A stretch of 64,000 nucleotides of DNA from Isoetes taiwanensis (lineage: Eukaryota > Streptophyta > Lycopodiopsida > Isoetales > Isoetaceae), in the NCBI GenBank assembly GCA_021234155.1, contig JAJEKV010000010.1, forward strand, positions 21,788,833 through 21,852,832, read 5' to 3'. The position numbers and the translations under genes are program-made. Below the pieces are notes generated by a model, which searched no databases, was not told the origin of the DNA, and saw only the letters and a program-made list of their open reading frames with translations. Below, piece by piece: positions 1 through 14,221 of this stretch. Positions within the stretch are counted from its first letter, which is position 1. Each line of letters starts with the position of its first letter.

Positions 1-1199
<1,199 letters not shown>

Positions 1200-1200
<1 letters not shown>

Positions 1201-3484
1201 AATCCGTAAAGCAAGGGCACATATATGCGCGGGATCCATGATCTTAGGAGCACCGCTCTCTGCATCCTAGGATCCAAGAGCTAGAATCGAAAACTGGAAT
1301 TGGTAACAGGGGCTACATGCATTCCTTAGAAGCACTACTGAGTGCCATGTACCCAGATTCAAATGTGGATGTAGCTGTTGCCTTTTGTTTTGGACTGCAC
1401 CATGACACAACTCTCCCTTGCAGGAGGAAACAATACACTGTAAAATATTTACTGTCTGTGGTGTCTTCTGCATAATTATCATCTGCATACCCTTGGACTG
1501 TATATTTAGATGTAGGAATTTTGTGGTAACAGATGCCAAGATTGGAGGTGGAATCGAGATACCTGAGCAATCTTTTGAGGTTCTTCAATAAGAGTGATGG
1601 TGACTTGGGAAATGCCAGTCCGGGTGCACACCATAAAATGCATTAGAAATCCCACTATGCATTTGTATGAGAGGCCTCCAAGGCCGAAGAAATCATCAGG
1701 TGTTGAAACATTGGAATTTTTATGAACTACAGGAATAGAAACTTCTCTGCCATGACTCATGATACAGGCAAGGAGGAGATTTTGAATGGACTTGGTTTGA
1801 TGGATTGTAATGGTGTGTAACTGTGAATCCATGCAAACTTGGATGCCCAGAAACTACTGCAAATCATATCAAATCTGTTAGTGAGGGGTAATCTGGTATC
1901 TTGCATTAGCTTAGGACTGTCATTGCCAAAGACGAGGTACCAATATATAATCATTGGTGTAAATATTCAAGTCTATTGGGCTTCTCTCGAATCCAAGTAT
2001 GGTGAAGAATTCATTAAATGGTGTGATACCATTGTCTGAAAGATTGCTTTAAGATGTAGATGGCTTTCTTCAACTTCTAGACTTTGTGTTCATGACATGC
2101 AGAAATGAAGCCTGGTGCTTGCTTCAAGTGCCATGCAAAAGTGCAGTTTTTACATCCAACACCAGGAACTTGTGAATAACCTTTTGCAACTAGCCTTGCC
2201 TTAAATTTTCTCTGTGTTTATTGTACTTCACTTTGTGTACCCATTTGAGATATTGGCAACCTTTCGTCCTTTGGGCAATGTTGCAAGTTCCCAAGTCTTA
2301 TTGTCTCGAAAGACTGATATTCTTCCTGCATGGCTTGGGACCAAGCCTGTTTATTAGGACTTTGTCTGGCCATGTGATAATTGCTAAGCTCATCTGGAAT
2401 GATAGAACTATTAAGTGCCATCTCTTTGAGAAATGCTGCATATTTCTTGTTGATGAATTTTCCCCTCGGTCAGTCCTGATGCCTTTGAGTTTGGAATCAG
2501 TTTGGTTATCAACTAAATTCTTCCAGTTGACAAAAGTAAAAAGGATTGTGCTTTATGAAATAGACCCATAACTTCCTAGTAAAATCATCAACTATTGATA
2601 AACAATAAATACCTGGATCCTCCAATGGAGATAATTTTGGCTCTTCCCAAACGTCCATCAAGGCAGTTTGGAGCTCGATGTGCCGATGTGCCGTCCCTTT
2701 TGGAAATTTTCTCCTCTTTGTTTTTCCAATGCATCTTTCACAAAGTTTCTTAAGTGATTGAATGCTTGGTAATCCATTCTCCAGTTGCCTTTTAGACATT
2801 TCGTTGAAAGGAGTGAAATCTAGGCATTCATTCCACAACTAAATTTGATCAGAGGAGGCAGCACTGAGAGCTGTTGCTCTAGACTAGCATAGTTTATAGA
2901 GATCACCATCTCTATCTTCCATTCCAAAGAGGCGTTACTTTGCCTTTAATTGCACACTTTCCATGACCAAATTTCACTAGAGTGCCTGCATCATCAAGTT
3001 TTGAGATGGATATAAATTTGCCTCTAATTCTGGTACATGCAATGCATTGTTTCATTCAAGATTTTGGCAATTGTAAACAGATAGTATCTCCTCCTACAAT
3101 ATTTAGTTTTTCCTTTGCTAATTTTGACCATTCATTTCTCCACTTTATGGTATTATGTGAAAATGGATTTATTGGCAGTCATGTGGTCTGTGGCGCCTGA
3201 ATCAATATACTAAATTCCTTGAGAGATATTTGCTATAAGGTATTTTGCTTGGTCTGTGCAATAAACTTCCAAGAATCTCCTGCAATTCTCTTTTTTCTAT
3301 GTCATAATGTGATGCATGAATCATGATCCACATTAGCTTAACAGAGCTTCAAATTCTGCACAAGTGTTATGAGTAGACTGCCAGTAGGCCTTTCTCACAA
3401 AGCTTGGTTGCACTCTTAGAAACCAATAGTATGAATTGTAGGTCTCTATATCTTCATCCTGATCGTTGCAGCAAGTTCGTCACC
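1200..3484 (-). pseudogene. Decayed Ty1/copia pol remnant, copy 1
   Basis: On the minus strand, broken frames give copia pol pieces in the right order. At 2838-2509 is pre-integrase and integrase start with a CERCIGK-like zinc-ligand segment and IVDDFTRKLWVYF. At 2421-2218 is the start of RT (WSQAMQEEYQSFE, PKDER). At 1588-1313 is RNase H with YLDSTSNLGICY, GYADDNYA and the MALSSASKE segment typical of copia RNase H. No frame is continuous, and most of integrase and RT is missing. A gatacca PBS-like site lies just upstream in element orientation. The element is dead; some frame breaks may be consensus errors, as the two copies differ mainly at CAG/CTG. Confidence 0.8.
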
Positions 3485-3496
3485 ACTCTGATACCA
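3485..3496 (-). other. Copia primer-binding site (initiator Met tRNA type), copy 1
   Basis: actctgatacca read on the minus strand gives TGGTATCAGAGT, close to the PBS TGGTATCAGAGC used by many plant copia elements with initiator methionine tRNA. It marks the 5' end of the copia remnant to the left. The 5' LTR would start at 3497 (tattaacaatg) and extend right, but its far end is not visible. The copy 2 counterpart at 11403 reads actcgatacca, with the CTG shortened to CG. Confidence 0.7.
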
Positions 3497-5266
<1,770 letters not shown>

Positions 5267-6223
5267 ATGCTGTTAGCTCAGAATCTGTCATTGCACAGTT
5301 GGATCACTGGTGCTATTCTTCTAGTTCTCATCCTCTATGCATTTTTAGATATCTCTTCACATTATTCCAATTTCTCCATTGACTTCAAGGGAGCAGGTTC
5401 AGAGGACTCAATCTGTAAACGCATAGAGGGACATTTGGGCGCATTCAGGATCTTCGGTAAAAGAAGAGCATGGAAAATGATGAAGTGGATCGGAGAACCT
5501 GCTCCGTGTAAAGTAAAAGGTCATTTGATCGAAATGCTAGATCCAGAAAATAATTTCAGAAGAGGTTTTGCACTTAAATTCGCTACTGATGTAGAAGATA
5601 AGACACAAGTGATCCCATGGCTGTTGGGTTCCAAGGTAGATCTAAATAGAAGAGCAAGGAGAGTATATTTAGATCTGGGTGGGAATAAATTGAGCACCAG
5701 CATACTATGGTTCATGAGAATGTATCCCTGTGATTTTACAGAGGTTCATGCTTTCGAAGCAAATCCTAAACTCTTGCGAAAACCTGCACATGGTTTTGAT
5801 GAGGATTCTAATCATGCAGATCCAAATCCTTGGGCTGTGGAGGTTAAGAAGACAACATATTTTCCTCAATGGATGCTTGATAGGATTCACATATATTATA
5901 AATATGTTGGAGACAAGGATGATGAGCAAAATTCTACTATCGACATTACCAGATTCATTAAGGAGGAGTTAAAACTCAAGGCCAGTGATAGTGTGGTTGT
6001 GAAGATGGACATTGAAGGTAGTGAATGGCCTATTCTTAAGAGGTGGATAAGTGATCCTGAAATGCCTCAAATTGTAGATGAGTTATTTGTTGAGGTGCAT
6101 TATGATCATCCTAGTATGCGGGGCTATGGTTGGGATATATTTGCAAATTTTACTAGACATGATGCCCTCATCTTATTAGCCGACCTCAGATTACATGGTT
6201 TTTATGTTCATCCTTGGCCATAG
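5267..6223 (+). CDS. FkbM-type (DUF7870-like) methyltransferase-related protein, copy 1
   Basis: This is a 318-residue protein from the first ATG. An in-frame extension upstream has no ATG and passes a possible splice acceptor, so this start was chosen. Residues 12-30 form one hydrophobic segment (ITGAILLVLILYAFL), suggesting a type II membrane anchor, perhaps in the Golgi or ER. VYLDLGGN (133-140) fits the SAM-binding motif I and HAFEANP (161-167) the acidic strand-2 motif. KMDIEGSEW (246-254) and ELFVEVHYD (272-280) are typical of FkbM family methyltransferases and their plant DUF7870 relatives. The substrate is unknown. The protein is identical in copy 2 at 13185. It is one of only two intact conventional genes here. 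The last 26 codons' DNA is partly repeated just after the stop. Confidence 0.85.
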   Translation: MLLAQNLSLHSWITGAILLVLILYAFLDISSHYSNFSIDFKGAGSEDSICKRIEGHLGAFRIFGKRRAWKMMKWIGEPAPCKVKGHLIEMLDPENNFRRGFALKFATDVEDKTQVIPWLLGSKVDLNRRARRVYLDLGGNKLSTSILWFMRMYPCDFTEVHAFEANPKLLRKPAHGFDEDSNHADPNPWAVEVKKTTYFPQWMLDRIHIYYKYVGDKDDEQNSTIDITRFIKEELKLKASDSVVVKMDIEGSEWPILKRWISDPEMPQIVDELFVEVHYDHPSMRGYGWDIFANFTRHDALILLADLRLHGFYVHPWP

Positions 6224-6303
6224 ATAGCTAGCTATTATATTTTGTCACATTGTCACATTGGTTTTTATGTTCATCCTCAGCTATAGATAGCTAGCTATTA
6301 TTG
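6198..6303 (+). repeat. Short duplication of methyltransferase 3' end
   Basis: The segment ggtttttatgttcatcc through the stop codon to gatagctagctatta (6198-6240) recurs at 6261-6303 with a few substitutions. The spacer is a doubled tgtcacatt. The same structure is in copy 2 at 14116-14221, so it predates the large duplication. Confidence 0.85.
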
Positions 6304-7581
6304 AAATATTGTTTTTTTTATCATGTTATCACACGAGAGATAGAATTCAAATTTTAGTCTTTCTACTGACATACTAGCACGCAAGATGGGCATGCAAATG
6401 GGGAAATGCAAATAGCCCAAGACAACAAGCCCAAGGAATAAATAGTACTGCTAGGAACAATCCTAATCTAAGGCAACCAACTCATGAAAACATGAGTTGA
6501 TTTCTTCGGAGAAGATTGTAACGAGTTGGGTGAGTCCAAGTGAACATATGACATTTTAGAGTTTTATAGTTGTTATAGATTTATATGTTTTATAAGCTTT
6601 ATAAAATCTTGAATCTTCAAAGCATTAATAGCATAGGACATGTGGCAAGAGATAATTAGCATATTTATAAAGGAAGGCCATGAGGTTAATTCGGTGAACT
6701 AGTTTGATTTACATCATAGAGAAAACACATATCGTTCTAAAACATCAATAAGAAATTCAACAAATATAGGCATTTGGCCTAATACACATAAACTAAGTCA
6801 AAGCAAATGCACATAGGCTCACATACCCTTTATACAGCTTGGCATAGCTCTCAGTTATTCAGCTGTGTATCTGACATGCAAGATGTTTTTGTGTCAAGCT
6901 TTACACAGTGAAAACGGTAACGCACTTACCTTTAGCACATTTGCAATTGGCCCAATAGGAAACCATTATTGCAACCTCTACTCGCAGCAACAGACTTATT
7001 CATAATGTGGTGGAAGTTTTGCCTTTAAGAGACGCTATCGCTATCGACACAGAAAAGTTTGCTTATACTAACATCTGCAGCGACATTTCCTCTCTTATTC
7101 ATGGAACATTTCCTCTCTTATTCATGGAATTTGATTTCTCGATAACATCTCAAGATGCATTTTCAATCCAATATATGAGTACAATCAAAGAGCAATCTTC
7201 TTGTTTCACTTCTGAGTAACATCTCTAAATGCATAGTACAATCAAAGAGCAATCTTGTGGTTGACACCATAGACAAATGCAAAAACATGAAGCCCATGTC
7301 ATCGTTCCTACGAACCTTGACATCTAAGTTGAGAGAAAGAGACCAACTTTCTAATGTTCAAATATGCAGATACCATATTATATTGTGTTGTACTTTTGGA
7401 TGTTGTGTTGTACTTTTGTTTAGAGCCCAAATTTGTCATTATTAACCAATTCATATTCTTGCCATATTATGTCATTTCTTGCATTCCATATATCAGATCA
7501 TCCTTAACAAACTCCTAACTCATCATGAACCGACCAAGGCTATATTGTGGACATGATAATTTGGAACTAAAATTGAACATA
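6304..7581. other. Region downstream of methyltransferase gene, copy 1
   Basis: AT-rich non-coding sequence nearly identical to 14222-15500. Within it cctctcttattcatggaa is repeated in tandem (7087-7127), and gtacaatcaaagagcaatctt occurs twice (about 7179 and 7230). I see no gene or RNA. Confidence 0.6.
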
Positions 7582-7646
7582 ATTTGGAATGTGGGGTGCT
7601 GCATGAAGTATGGGCCTGGAGTCTGGATAGGTTCGAATACCCTTTA
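7582..7646 (+). mobile_element. LINE fragment cut at the duplication edge
   Basis: The sequence from tttggaatgtgg to gttcgaatacc matches the start of the LINE fragment in copy 2 (15501-15565). It then breaks off, whereas copy 2 continues through the zinc-binding region to a poly(A) tail. The break marks one edge of the duplicated segment. Confidence 0.75.
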
Positions 7647-8028
7647 GGTCTCGACATATGACAATGGTCTCGACATATGACAATGGTGTATGAAAGGGGA
7701 GAAAATAATGTATAAGAGATGATTTTTTTGGGTGGAATGATGGGAGTAAATCCTTGGGAAATAGCAAATCATGCCTTAAGAAGTAACATCATGGCAAAAG
7801 CTTGAATCATGCAAAGTACCATTGAATTTTGAGTGGTCTGCCAAACTTTAACTTTGGGGTCTTCAACCTTTGACTTCAAGTGTTCAAGATGCTTAGGTGA
7901 TCAAATGTCCTTCAACAAATGCCTATATGATGCCAAACTAGTGTCCATCTCTGGTTCTTCATATCAATGTGTCTTCTACAAGTTGCCAAGCGTTGGATGT
8001 CTTCAAGTTTCACACTCTATAAGCTCAC
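7647..8028. other. Junction sequence between the two duplicated units
   Basis: About 380 bases with no counterpart at the end of copy 2. It begins with ggtctcgacatatgacaat repeated twice. Near the right end, tataagctcacacac resembles the agctc at the very start of the window before the CT/CA tract. The segment may therefore be the true upstream part of the unit, whose copy 1 equivalent lies left of the window. No gene was recognised. Confidence 0.55.
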
Positions 8029-9109
8029 ACACACACACACACACACATATGTATGAAGTCAAATGCTAGTGAAGTGTGTCAAGCATGCATATAGCTCTTA
8101 TATGCTGCCATTTTGTGGCAGTAATGGCATGTGAACAACTTGGTCATACATGGATTCTTAGAAAACCATAAAAAACCACACCTCAAAAAAACACTACCTT
8201 AAAAACAACAACGTGTAGATTTTTTTCAAATCTTCAAAAAAACAACCCGTATTTTGTTTTTATTGTTGTTTTCAGCCTTGGACCAAATATTGGGGTTGTA
8301 GTGAAATATTCATGAATATATGCTCGAATTGGCCTCTCTCCTGCCTCTTTGGATCATTGAAGCCTTAGATGCAGTCCAACGCCATTTATACAACATCTTG
8401 CAAAGTTACTTGAAGAAGCAGGTGCTACTAGTGGATTGAGAACCATATCCCTTATTCGAGTTGATGCTTAAGTCAGAATGGGAAACTCTCTGTAAGCCGT
8501 TGGATACACCACTCATTGCCGAGTTCAAAGCAGCTGCACCGGAGGCACTTGAACATCCTACTAGTGCAAAAATAAGTCCTTATGCTTCTCTTGGAGCCCC
8601 GTCCCGATGTCAATATTTGACCTCGGATTGATGATCTCAATTTCGGACAGAGGCCATGACAATGCATGCGTATTGGACTCCTGCTCATATTAGCACATAT
8701 CCCCATTGGGTAGGTTTGTCAAACACAATATGGGTCCAAGGCCATTGTACCACTTGGGACGTGGACAAGAAGCTGCAGTTGAGAACGCGAAGCAAGGGAA
8801 CTGACGGAATGGAGTTTGGATCTGTCCTCCTACCGATGTGGCAATTAGAAGTCGAGGGCCGCTTTTGCAGTAGCAAGACATTCATAAATTCGTAATACAT
8901 AGCACGAACTTGGAAAAACATCTACCATATTTCCTATCATGGGCCAAGAACATCCGAAAACATCACCGCACATGTTCCTACCATGGGCCAAACCAACCAT
9001 TGCACCATGATACACATGGACTTCTAACAACAAAAAAGCATTTCCATTCCACACTTCAACAAAGATTTGACCTCAACCATAGTACTACCACAATTTGCAC
9101 AAAACAAAT

Positions 9110-11402
9110 GACAATTGAGGGCAATCCAGAAAAAGCAAGGGCACATATATGCGCGGGATCCATGATCTTAGAGCACCGCTCTCGCATCCTAGGATCCAAG
9201 AGCTAGAATCGAAAACCGGAATTGGTAACAGGGGGCTACATGCATTCCTTAGAAGCACTCTTGAGTGCCATGTACCCGTGATTCAAATGTGGATGTAGTC
9301 ATTGCCTTTTGTTTTGGACCGCACCATGACACAACTCTCCCTTGCGGGAGGAAACAATACATCGTAAAATATTTACCGCTGGGTGTCTTCTCGATAATTA
9401 TCATCTGCATACCCTTGGACCAGTATATTTAGATGTAGGAATTTTGTGGTAACAGATGCCAAGATTGGAGGTGGAATCGAGATACCGAGCAATCTTTTGA
9501 GGTTCTTCAATAAGAGTGATGGTGACTTGGGAAATGCCAACCGGTGCACACCATAAAATGCATTAGAAATCCCACTATGCATTTGTATGAGAGGCCTCCA
9601 AGGTCAAGAAATCATCGGTGTTGAAACATTGGAATTTTTATGAACTACGTGAATAGAAACTTCTCTCGCCATGACTCATGATACGAGCAAGGAGGAGATT
9701 TTGAATGGACTTGGTTTGATGGATTGTAATGGTGTGTAACCGTGAATCCATGCAAACTTGGATGCCCGTAAACTACTGCAAATCATATCAAATCATTAGT
9801 GAGGGGTAATCTGGTATCTTGCATTAGCTTAGGACCGCCATTGCCAAAGACGAGGTACCAATATATAATCATTGGTGTAAATATTCAAGTCTATTGGGCT
9901 TCTCTCGAATCCAAGTATGGTGAAGAATTCATTAAATGGTGTGATACCATTGTCCGAAAGATTGCTTTAAGATGTAGATGGCTTTCTTCAACTTCTAGAC
10001 TTTGTGTTCATGACATGCGAAATGAAGCCCGGTGCTTGCTTCAAGTGCCATGCAAAAGTGCGCTTTTACATCCAACACCGTGAACTTGTGAATAACCTTT
10101 TGCAACTAGCCTTGCCTTAAATTTTCTCTGTGTTTATTGTACTTCACTTTGTGTACCCATTTGAGATATTGGCAACCTTTCGTCCTTTGGGCAATGTTGC
10201 AAGTTCCCAAGTCTTATTGTCTCGAAGACCGATATTCTTCTGCATGGCTTGGGACCAAGCCCTGTTTATTAGGACTTTGTCCGCCATGTGATAATTGCTA
10301 AGCTCATCCGGAATGATAGAACTATTAAGTGCCATCTCTTTGAGAAATGCTTTGCATATTTCTTGTTGATGAATTTTCCCCTCGGTCAGTCCTGATGCCT
10401 TTGAGTTTGGAATCAGTTTGGTTATCAACTAAATTCTTCCAGTTGACAAAAGTAAAAAGGATTGTGCTTTATGAAATAGACCCATAACTTCCTAGTAAAA
10501 TCATCAACTATTGATAAACAATAAATACACGGATCCTCCAATGGAGATAATTTTGGCTCTTCCCAAACGTCCATCAAGGCGCTTTGGAGCTCGATGTGCC
10601 GATGTGTCAGTCCCCTTTTGGAAATTTTCTCCCTCTTTGTTTTTCCAATGCATCTTTCACAAAGTTTCTTAAGTGATTGAATGCTTGGTAATCCATTCTC
10701 CAGTTGCCTTTTAGACATTTCGTTGAAAGGAGGAAATCTAGGCATTCATTCCACAACTAAATTTGATCGAGGAGGCAAAGACTGAGAGTCATTGCTCTAG
10801 ACTAGCATAGTTTATAGAGATCACCATCTCTATCTTCCATTCCAAAGAGGCGTTACTTTGCCTTTAATTGCACACTTTCCATGACCAAATTTCACTAGAG
10901 TGCCCGCATCATCAAGTTTTGAGATGGATATAAATTTGCCTCTAATTCGGTACATGCAATGCATTGTTTCATTCAAGATTTTGGCAATTGTAAACAGATA
11001 GTATCTCCTCCTACAATATTTAGTTTTTCCTTTGCTAATTTTGACCATTCATTTCTCCACTTTATGGTATTATGTGAAAATGGATTTATTGGCGATCATG
11101 TGGTCTCGTGGCGCTGAATCAATATACTAAATTCCTTGAGAGATATTTGCTATAAGGTATTTTGCTTGGTCTCAGGCAATAAACTTCCAAGAATCTCCTG
11201 CAATTCTCTTTTTTCTATGTCATAATGTGATGCATGAATCATGATCCACATTAGCTTAACAGAGCTTCAAATTCTCGCACAAGTGTTATGAGTAGATCGC
11301 GCCAAGAGGCCTTTCTCAAAAAGCTTGGTTGCACTCTTAGAAACCAATAGTATGAATTGTAGGTCTCTATATCTTCATCCCGATCGTTGAAAGTTCGTCA
11401 CC
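9110..11402 (-). pseudogene. Decayed Ty1/copia pol remnant, copy 2
   Basis: Counterpart of the remnant at 1200-3484. Visible minus-strand pieces are PR/pre-integrase (LDDAGTLVKFGHGKCAIKGK, 11048-10830), pre-integrase/integrase (LCERCIGKTKRE with IVDDFTRKLWVYF, 10745-10425) and the RT start (WSQAMQKN and ELATLPKGRKVANI, 10428-10144). The RNase H part is broken more than in copy 1. Here the RT start reads correctly where copy 1 is frameshifted, and vice versa elsewhere. Confidence 0.78.
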
Positions 11403-11413
11403 ACTCGATACCA
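11403..11413 (-). other. Copia primer-binding site, copy 2 (altered)
   Basis: actcgatacca corresponds to actctgatacca in copy 1. The TGGTATCAGAGT complement is shortened by one base within the CTG. It is one of many CTG/CAG sites that differ between the copies. Confidence 0.55.
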
Positions 11414-12256
11414 TATTAACAATGATAGCCGGCGTAAAGTGATAAAAAACAGAATCGCTTGATGTTTACGCTTTCGTAAAAATAGAGTGCATATATGATC
11501 TTAGGATCTAAAAAACGGGTCTAAGAATATAAGGAGATATTTTGTCGCCCCTCAATGGTCAATACAGCTTAACACCGTCGCGATGGAACAGAACTAGATA
11601 AGGAAGGAGGTGATCATGGACGTGACCAAAGTCGACATGGCATTTTCATATTCAACTTTTTCAACAAATGGCCCACATTTGTTTGGGGCAATCTTCGTGA
11701 TTATGCATTTGCTTTTCCCCGTCCATCAAATAATGGCGATATTTTGAAGAGAATGATGGGGTTTTCCTCCACACAAGATTTGCAAACAATACAAAGGTAA
11801 CAATGGAATTTCCTAAAGGGATTCATTTTTGGCACTTCCTCTTACGCTTACCAGATTTTCATACCCACTTCCCCAACATTGTGCAGAATGTATATGTATT
11901 GGTTGGTTACTTGAAATCTCTTATATGCACTAATGAATCAACTGTACTTTTCAGTATGAAGGTGTAGCTTAAGAAAGTGCCCTAAAGCCAACTATATGGG
12001 ACACATTCTCCAACTCTTTTGGTGAGTTGGCTTCTTATGTCATTTTACAAAACTCAAACCTGATTTGATTACATTGGCCTCATACGTGGGTAAAAATTTG
12101 GACGGAAGCGATGTTGATTTTACCATCATCACTATGAGACACGGTGTTAGAAGTATCATATAAGGGTCACTTGATTGCTCTTTTACCTAAGCCTTGGAAC
12201 AGTGGATGCAGTGGATGTAGTCATTAACAACCTTCTAAAGCATGCCAAGTTTGTGA

Positions 12257-12394
<138 letters not shown>

Positions 12395-13184
12395 TAAATG
12401 TGGTTTTCAGCATTTGTGCAGGCATGTTTTGGAGCTTTTGAGGATCGTGTCAGACATTGGATACGTTACGTTCAATGATCCACATTCATTTTTGTGACTA
12501 TAGGGTGTATTTACACCTGATTTAAATAGGAATTCTGCAACCGAACAATACACAACGTTTGCTCTCATATGCTTCTGCAATAGATAGAAAAAAGTTCCAG
12601 ATTAATGGTGAAGTTCCTTCAAGTCTGTACATGTTTGAAATCCTTGCCAGGCTGAGAGATTGGAATTACACTGGATTCAAAGTGGAACAAACAAATGTGG
12701 TGACATAACAGCTGCCCAGAGGACAATTGATTTTGAGCTTGGCTGATATGCCTTATTTTGTTTTCACATGGTTGCAAAAGTTGCAATTCTAAGGAATCGG
12801 TAACTTGCTCAGCTTTCTACACCCAACTATGTTTGGGGACTATCTAAAGATGTCCATTCACATGCAGAAATGGATCAGGCAAATATTCCAAGCAAGAATG
12901 CTAAAAAGATTGCAATTTTACAAACTATCTTTTGAATCTACTTTTACAATTTACCCTTTGGACGTGCCAAATTCAAAGACGCATGACTGAGTTTAAACAA
13001 ATAAATCAAGTTTTCATGTTTCCTTAAAAAAGAATTGAACGTGGGCACGTCTGTTCTTTCTCTTCATAAATCTTCAAATACTTTTGGCACTCGTGGATGG
13101 CAGCGTTCTGGCATTTTGAACTTGGGCACATGAAATAACTTACCTTTGAAAGTTTTTCAGTTCTTTTTGCTTCATATCTTCGTC

Positions 13185-14141
13185 ATGCTGTTAGCTCAGA
13201 ATCTGTCATTGCACAGTTGGATCACTGGTGCTATTCTTCTAGTTCTCATCCTCTATGCATTTTTAGATATCTCTTCACATTATTCCAATTTCTCCATTGA
13301 CTTCAAGGGAGCAGGTTCAGAGGACTCAATCTGTAAACGCATAGAGGGACATTTGGGCGCATTCAGGATCTTCGGTAAAAGAAGAGCATGGAAAATGATG
13401 AAGTGGATCGGAGAACCTGCTCCGTGTAAAGTAAAAGGTCATTTGATCGAAATGCTAGATCCAGAAAATAATTTCAGAAGAGGTTTTGCACTTAAATTCG
13501 CTACTGATGTAGAAGATAAGACACAAGTGATCCCATGGCTGTTGGGTTCCAAGGTAGATCTAAATAGAAGAGCAAGGAGAGTATATTTAGATCTGGGTGG
13601 GAATAAATTGAGCACCAGCATACTATGGTTCATGAGAATGTATCCCTGTGATTTTACAGAGGTTCATGCTTTCGAAGCAAATCCTAAACTCTTGCGAAAA
13701 CCTGCACATGGTTTTGATGAGGATTCTAATCATGCAGATCCAAATCCTTGGGCTGTGGAGGTTAAGAAGACAACATATTTTCCTCAATGGATGCTTGATA
13801 GGATTCACATATATTATAAATATGTTGGAGACAAGGATGATGAGCAAAATTCTACTATCGACATTACCAGATTCATTAAGGAGGAGTTAAAACTCAAGGC
13901 CAGTGATAGTGTGGTTGTGAAGATGGACATTGAAGGTAGTGAATGGCCTATTCTTAAGAGGTGGATAAGTGATCCTGAAATGCCTCAAATTGTAGATGAG
14001 TTATTTGTTGAGGTGCATTATGATCATCCTAGTATGCGGGGCTATGGTTGGGATATATTTGCAAATTTTACTAGACATGATGCCCTCATCTTATTAGCCG
14101 ACCTCAGATTACATGGTTTTTATGTTCATCCTTGGCCATAG
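13185..14141 (+). CDS. FkbM-type (DUF7870-like) methyltransferase-related protein, copy 2
   Basis: Second copy of the 318-residue protein, with the same residues throughout by eye. It has the same N-terminal membrane segment (12-30), VYLDLGGN (133-140) and KMDIEGSEW (246-254). A run of T just upstream is one base shorter than in copy 1, which opens the frame further upstream without adding an ATG. Perfect protein identity means a very recent duplication or a false duplication in the assembly. If both copies are real the plant has two equal genes in tandem, with near-identical upstream sequence for about 1.3 kb. Confidence 0.83.
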   Translation: MLLAQNLSLHSWITGAILLVLILYAFLDISSHYSNFSIDFKGAGSEDSICKRIEGHLGAFRIFGKRRAWKMMKWIGEPAPCKVKGHLIEMLDPENNFRRGFALKFATDVEDKTQVIPWLLGSKVDLNRRARRVYLDLGGNKLSTSILWFMRMYPCDFTEVHAFEANPKLLRKPAHGFDEDSNHADPNPWAVEVKKTTYFPQWMLDRIHIYYKYVGDKDDEQNSTIDITRFIKEELKLKASDSVVVKMDIEGSEWPILKRWISDPEMPQIVDELFVEVHYDHPSMRGYGWDIFANFTRHDALILLADLRLHGFYVHPWP

Positions 14142-14221
14142 ATAGCTAGCTATTATATTTTGTCACATTGTCACATTGGTTTTTATGTTCATCCTCAGCT
14201 ATAGATAGCTAGCTATTATTG

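Noticed and set aside
8900-11850. Reading the copy differences as RIP-like or deamination mutation
   Set aside because: Deamination at CHG would give TTG or TAG/CAA. The changes are mainly base losses and rewrites to CG forms, in reciprocal patches, which fits consensus error better.
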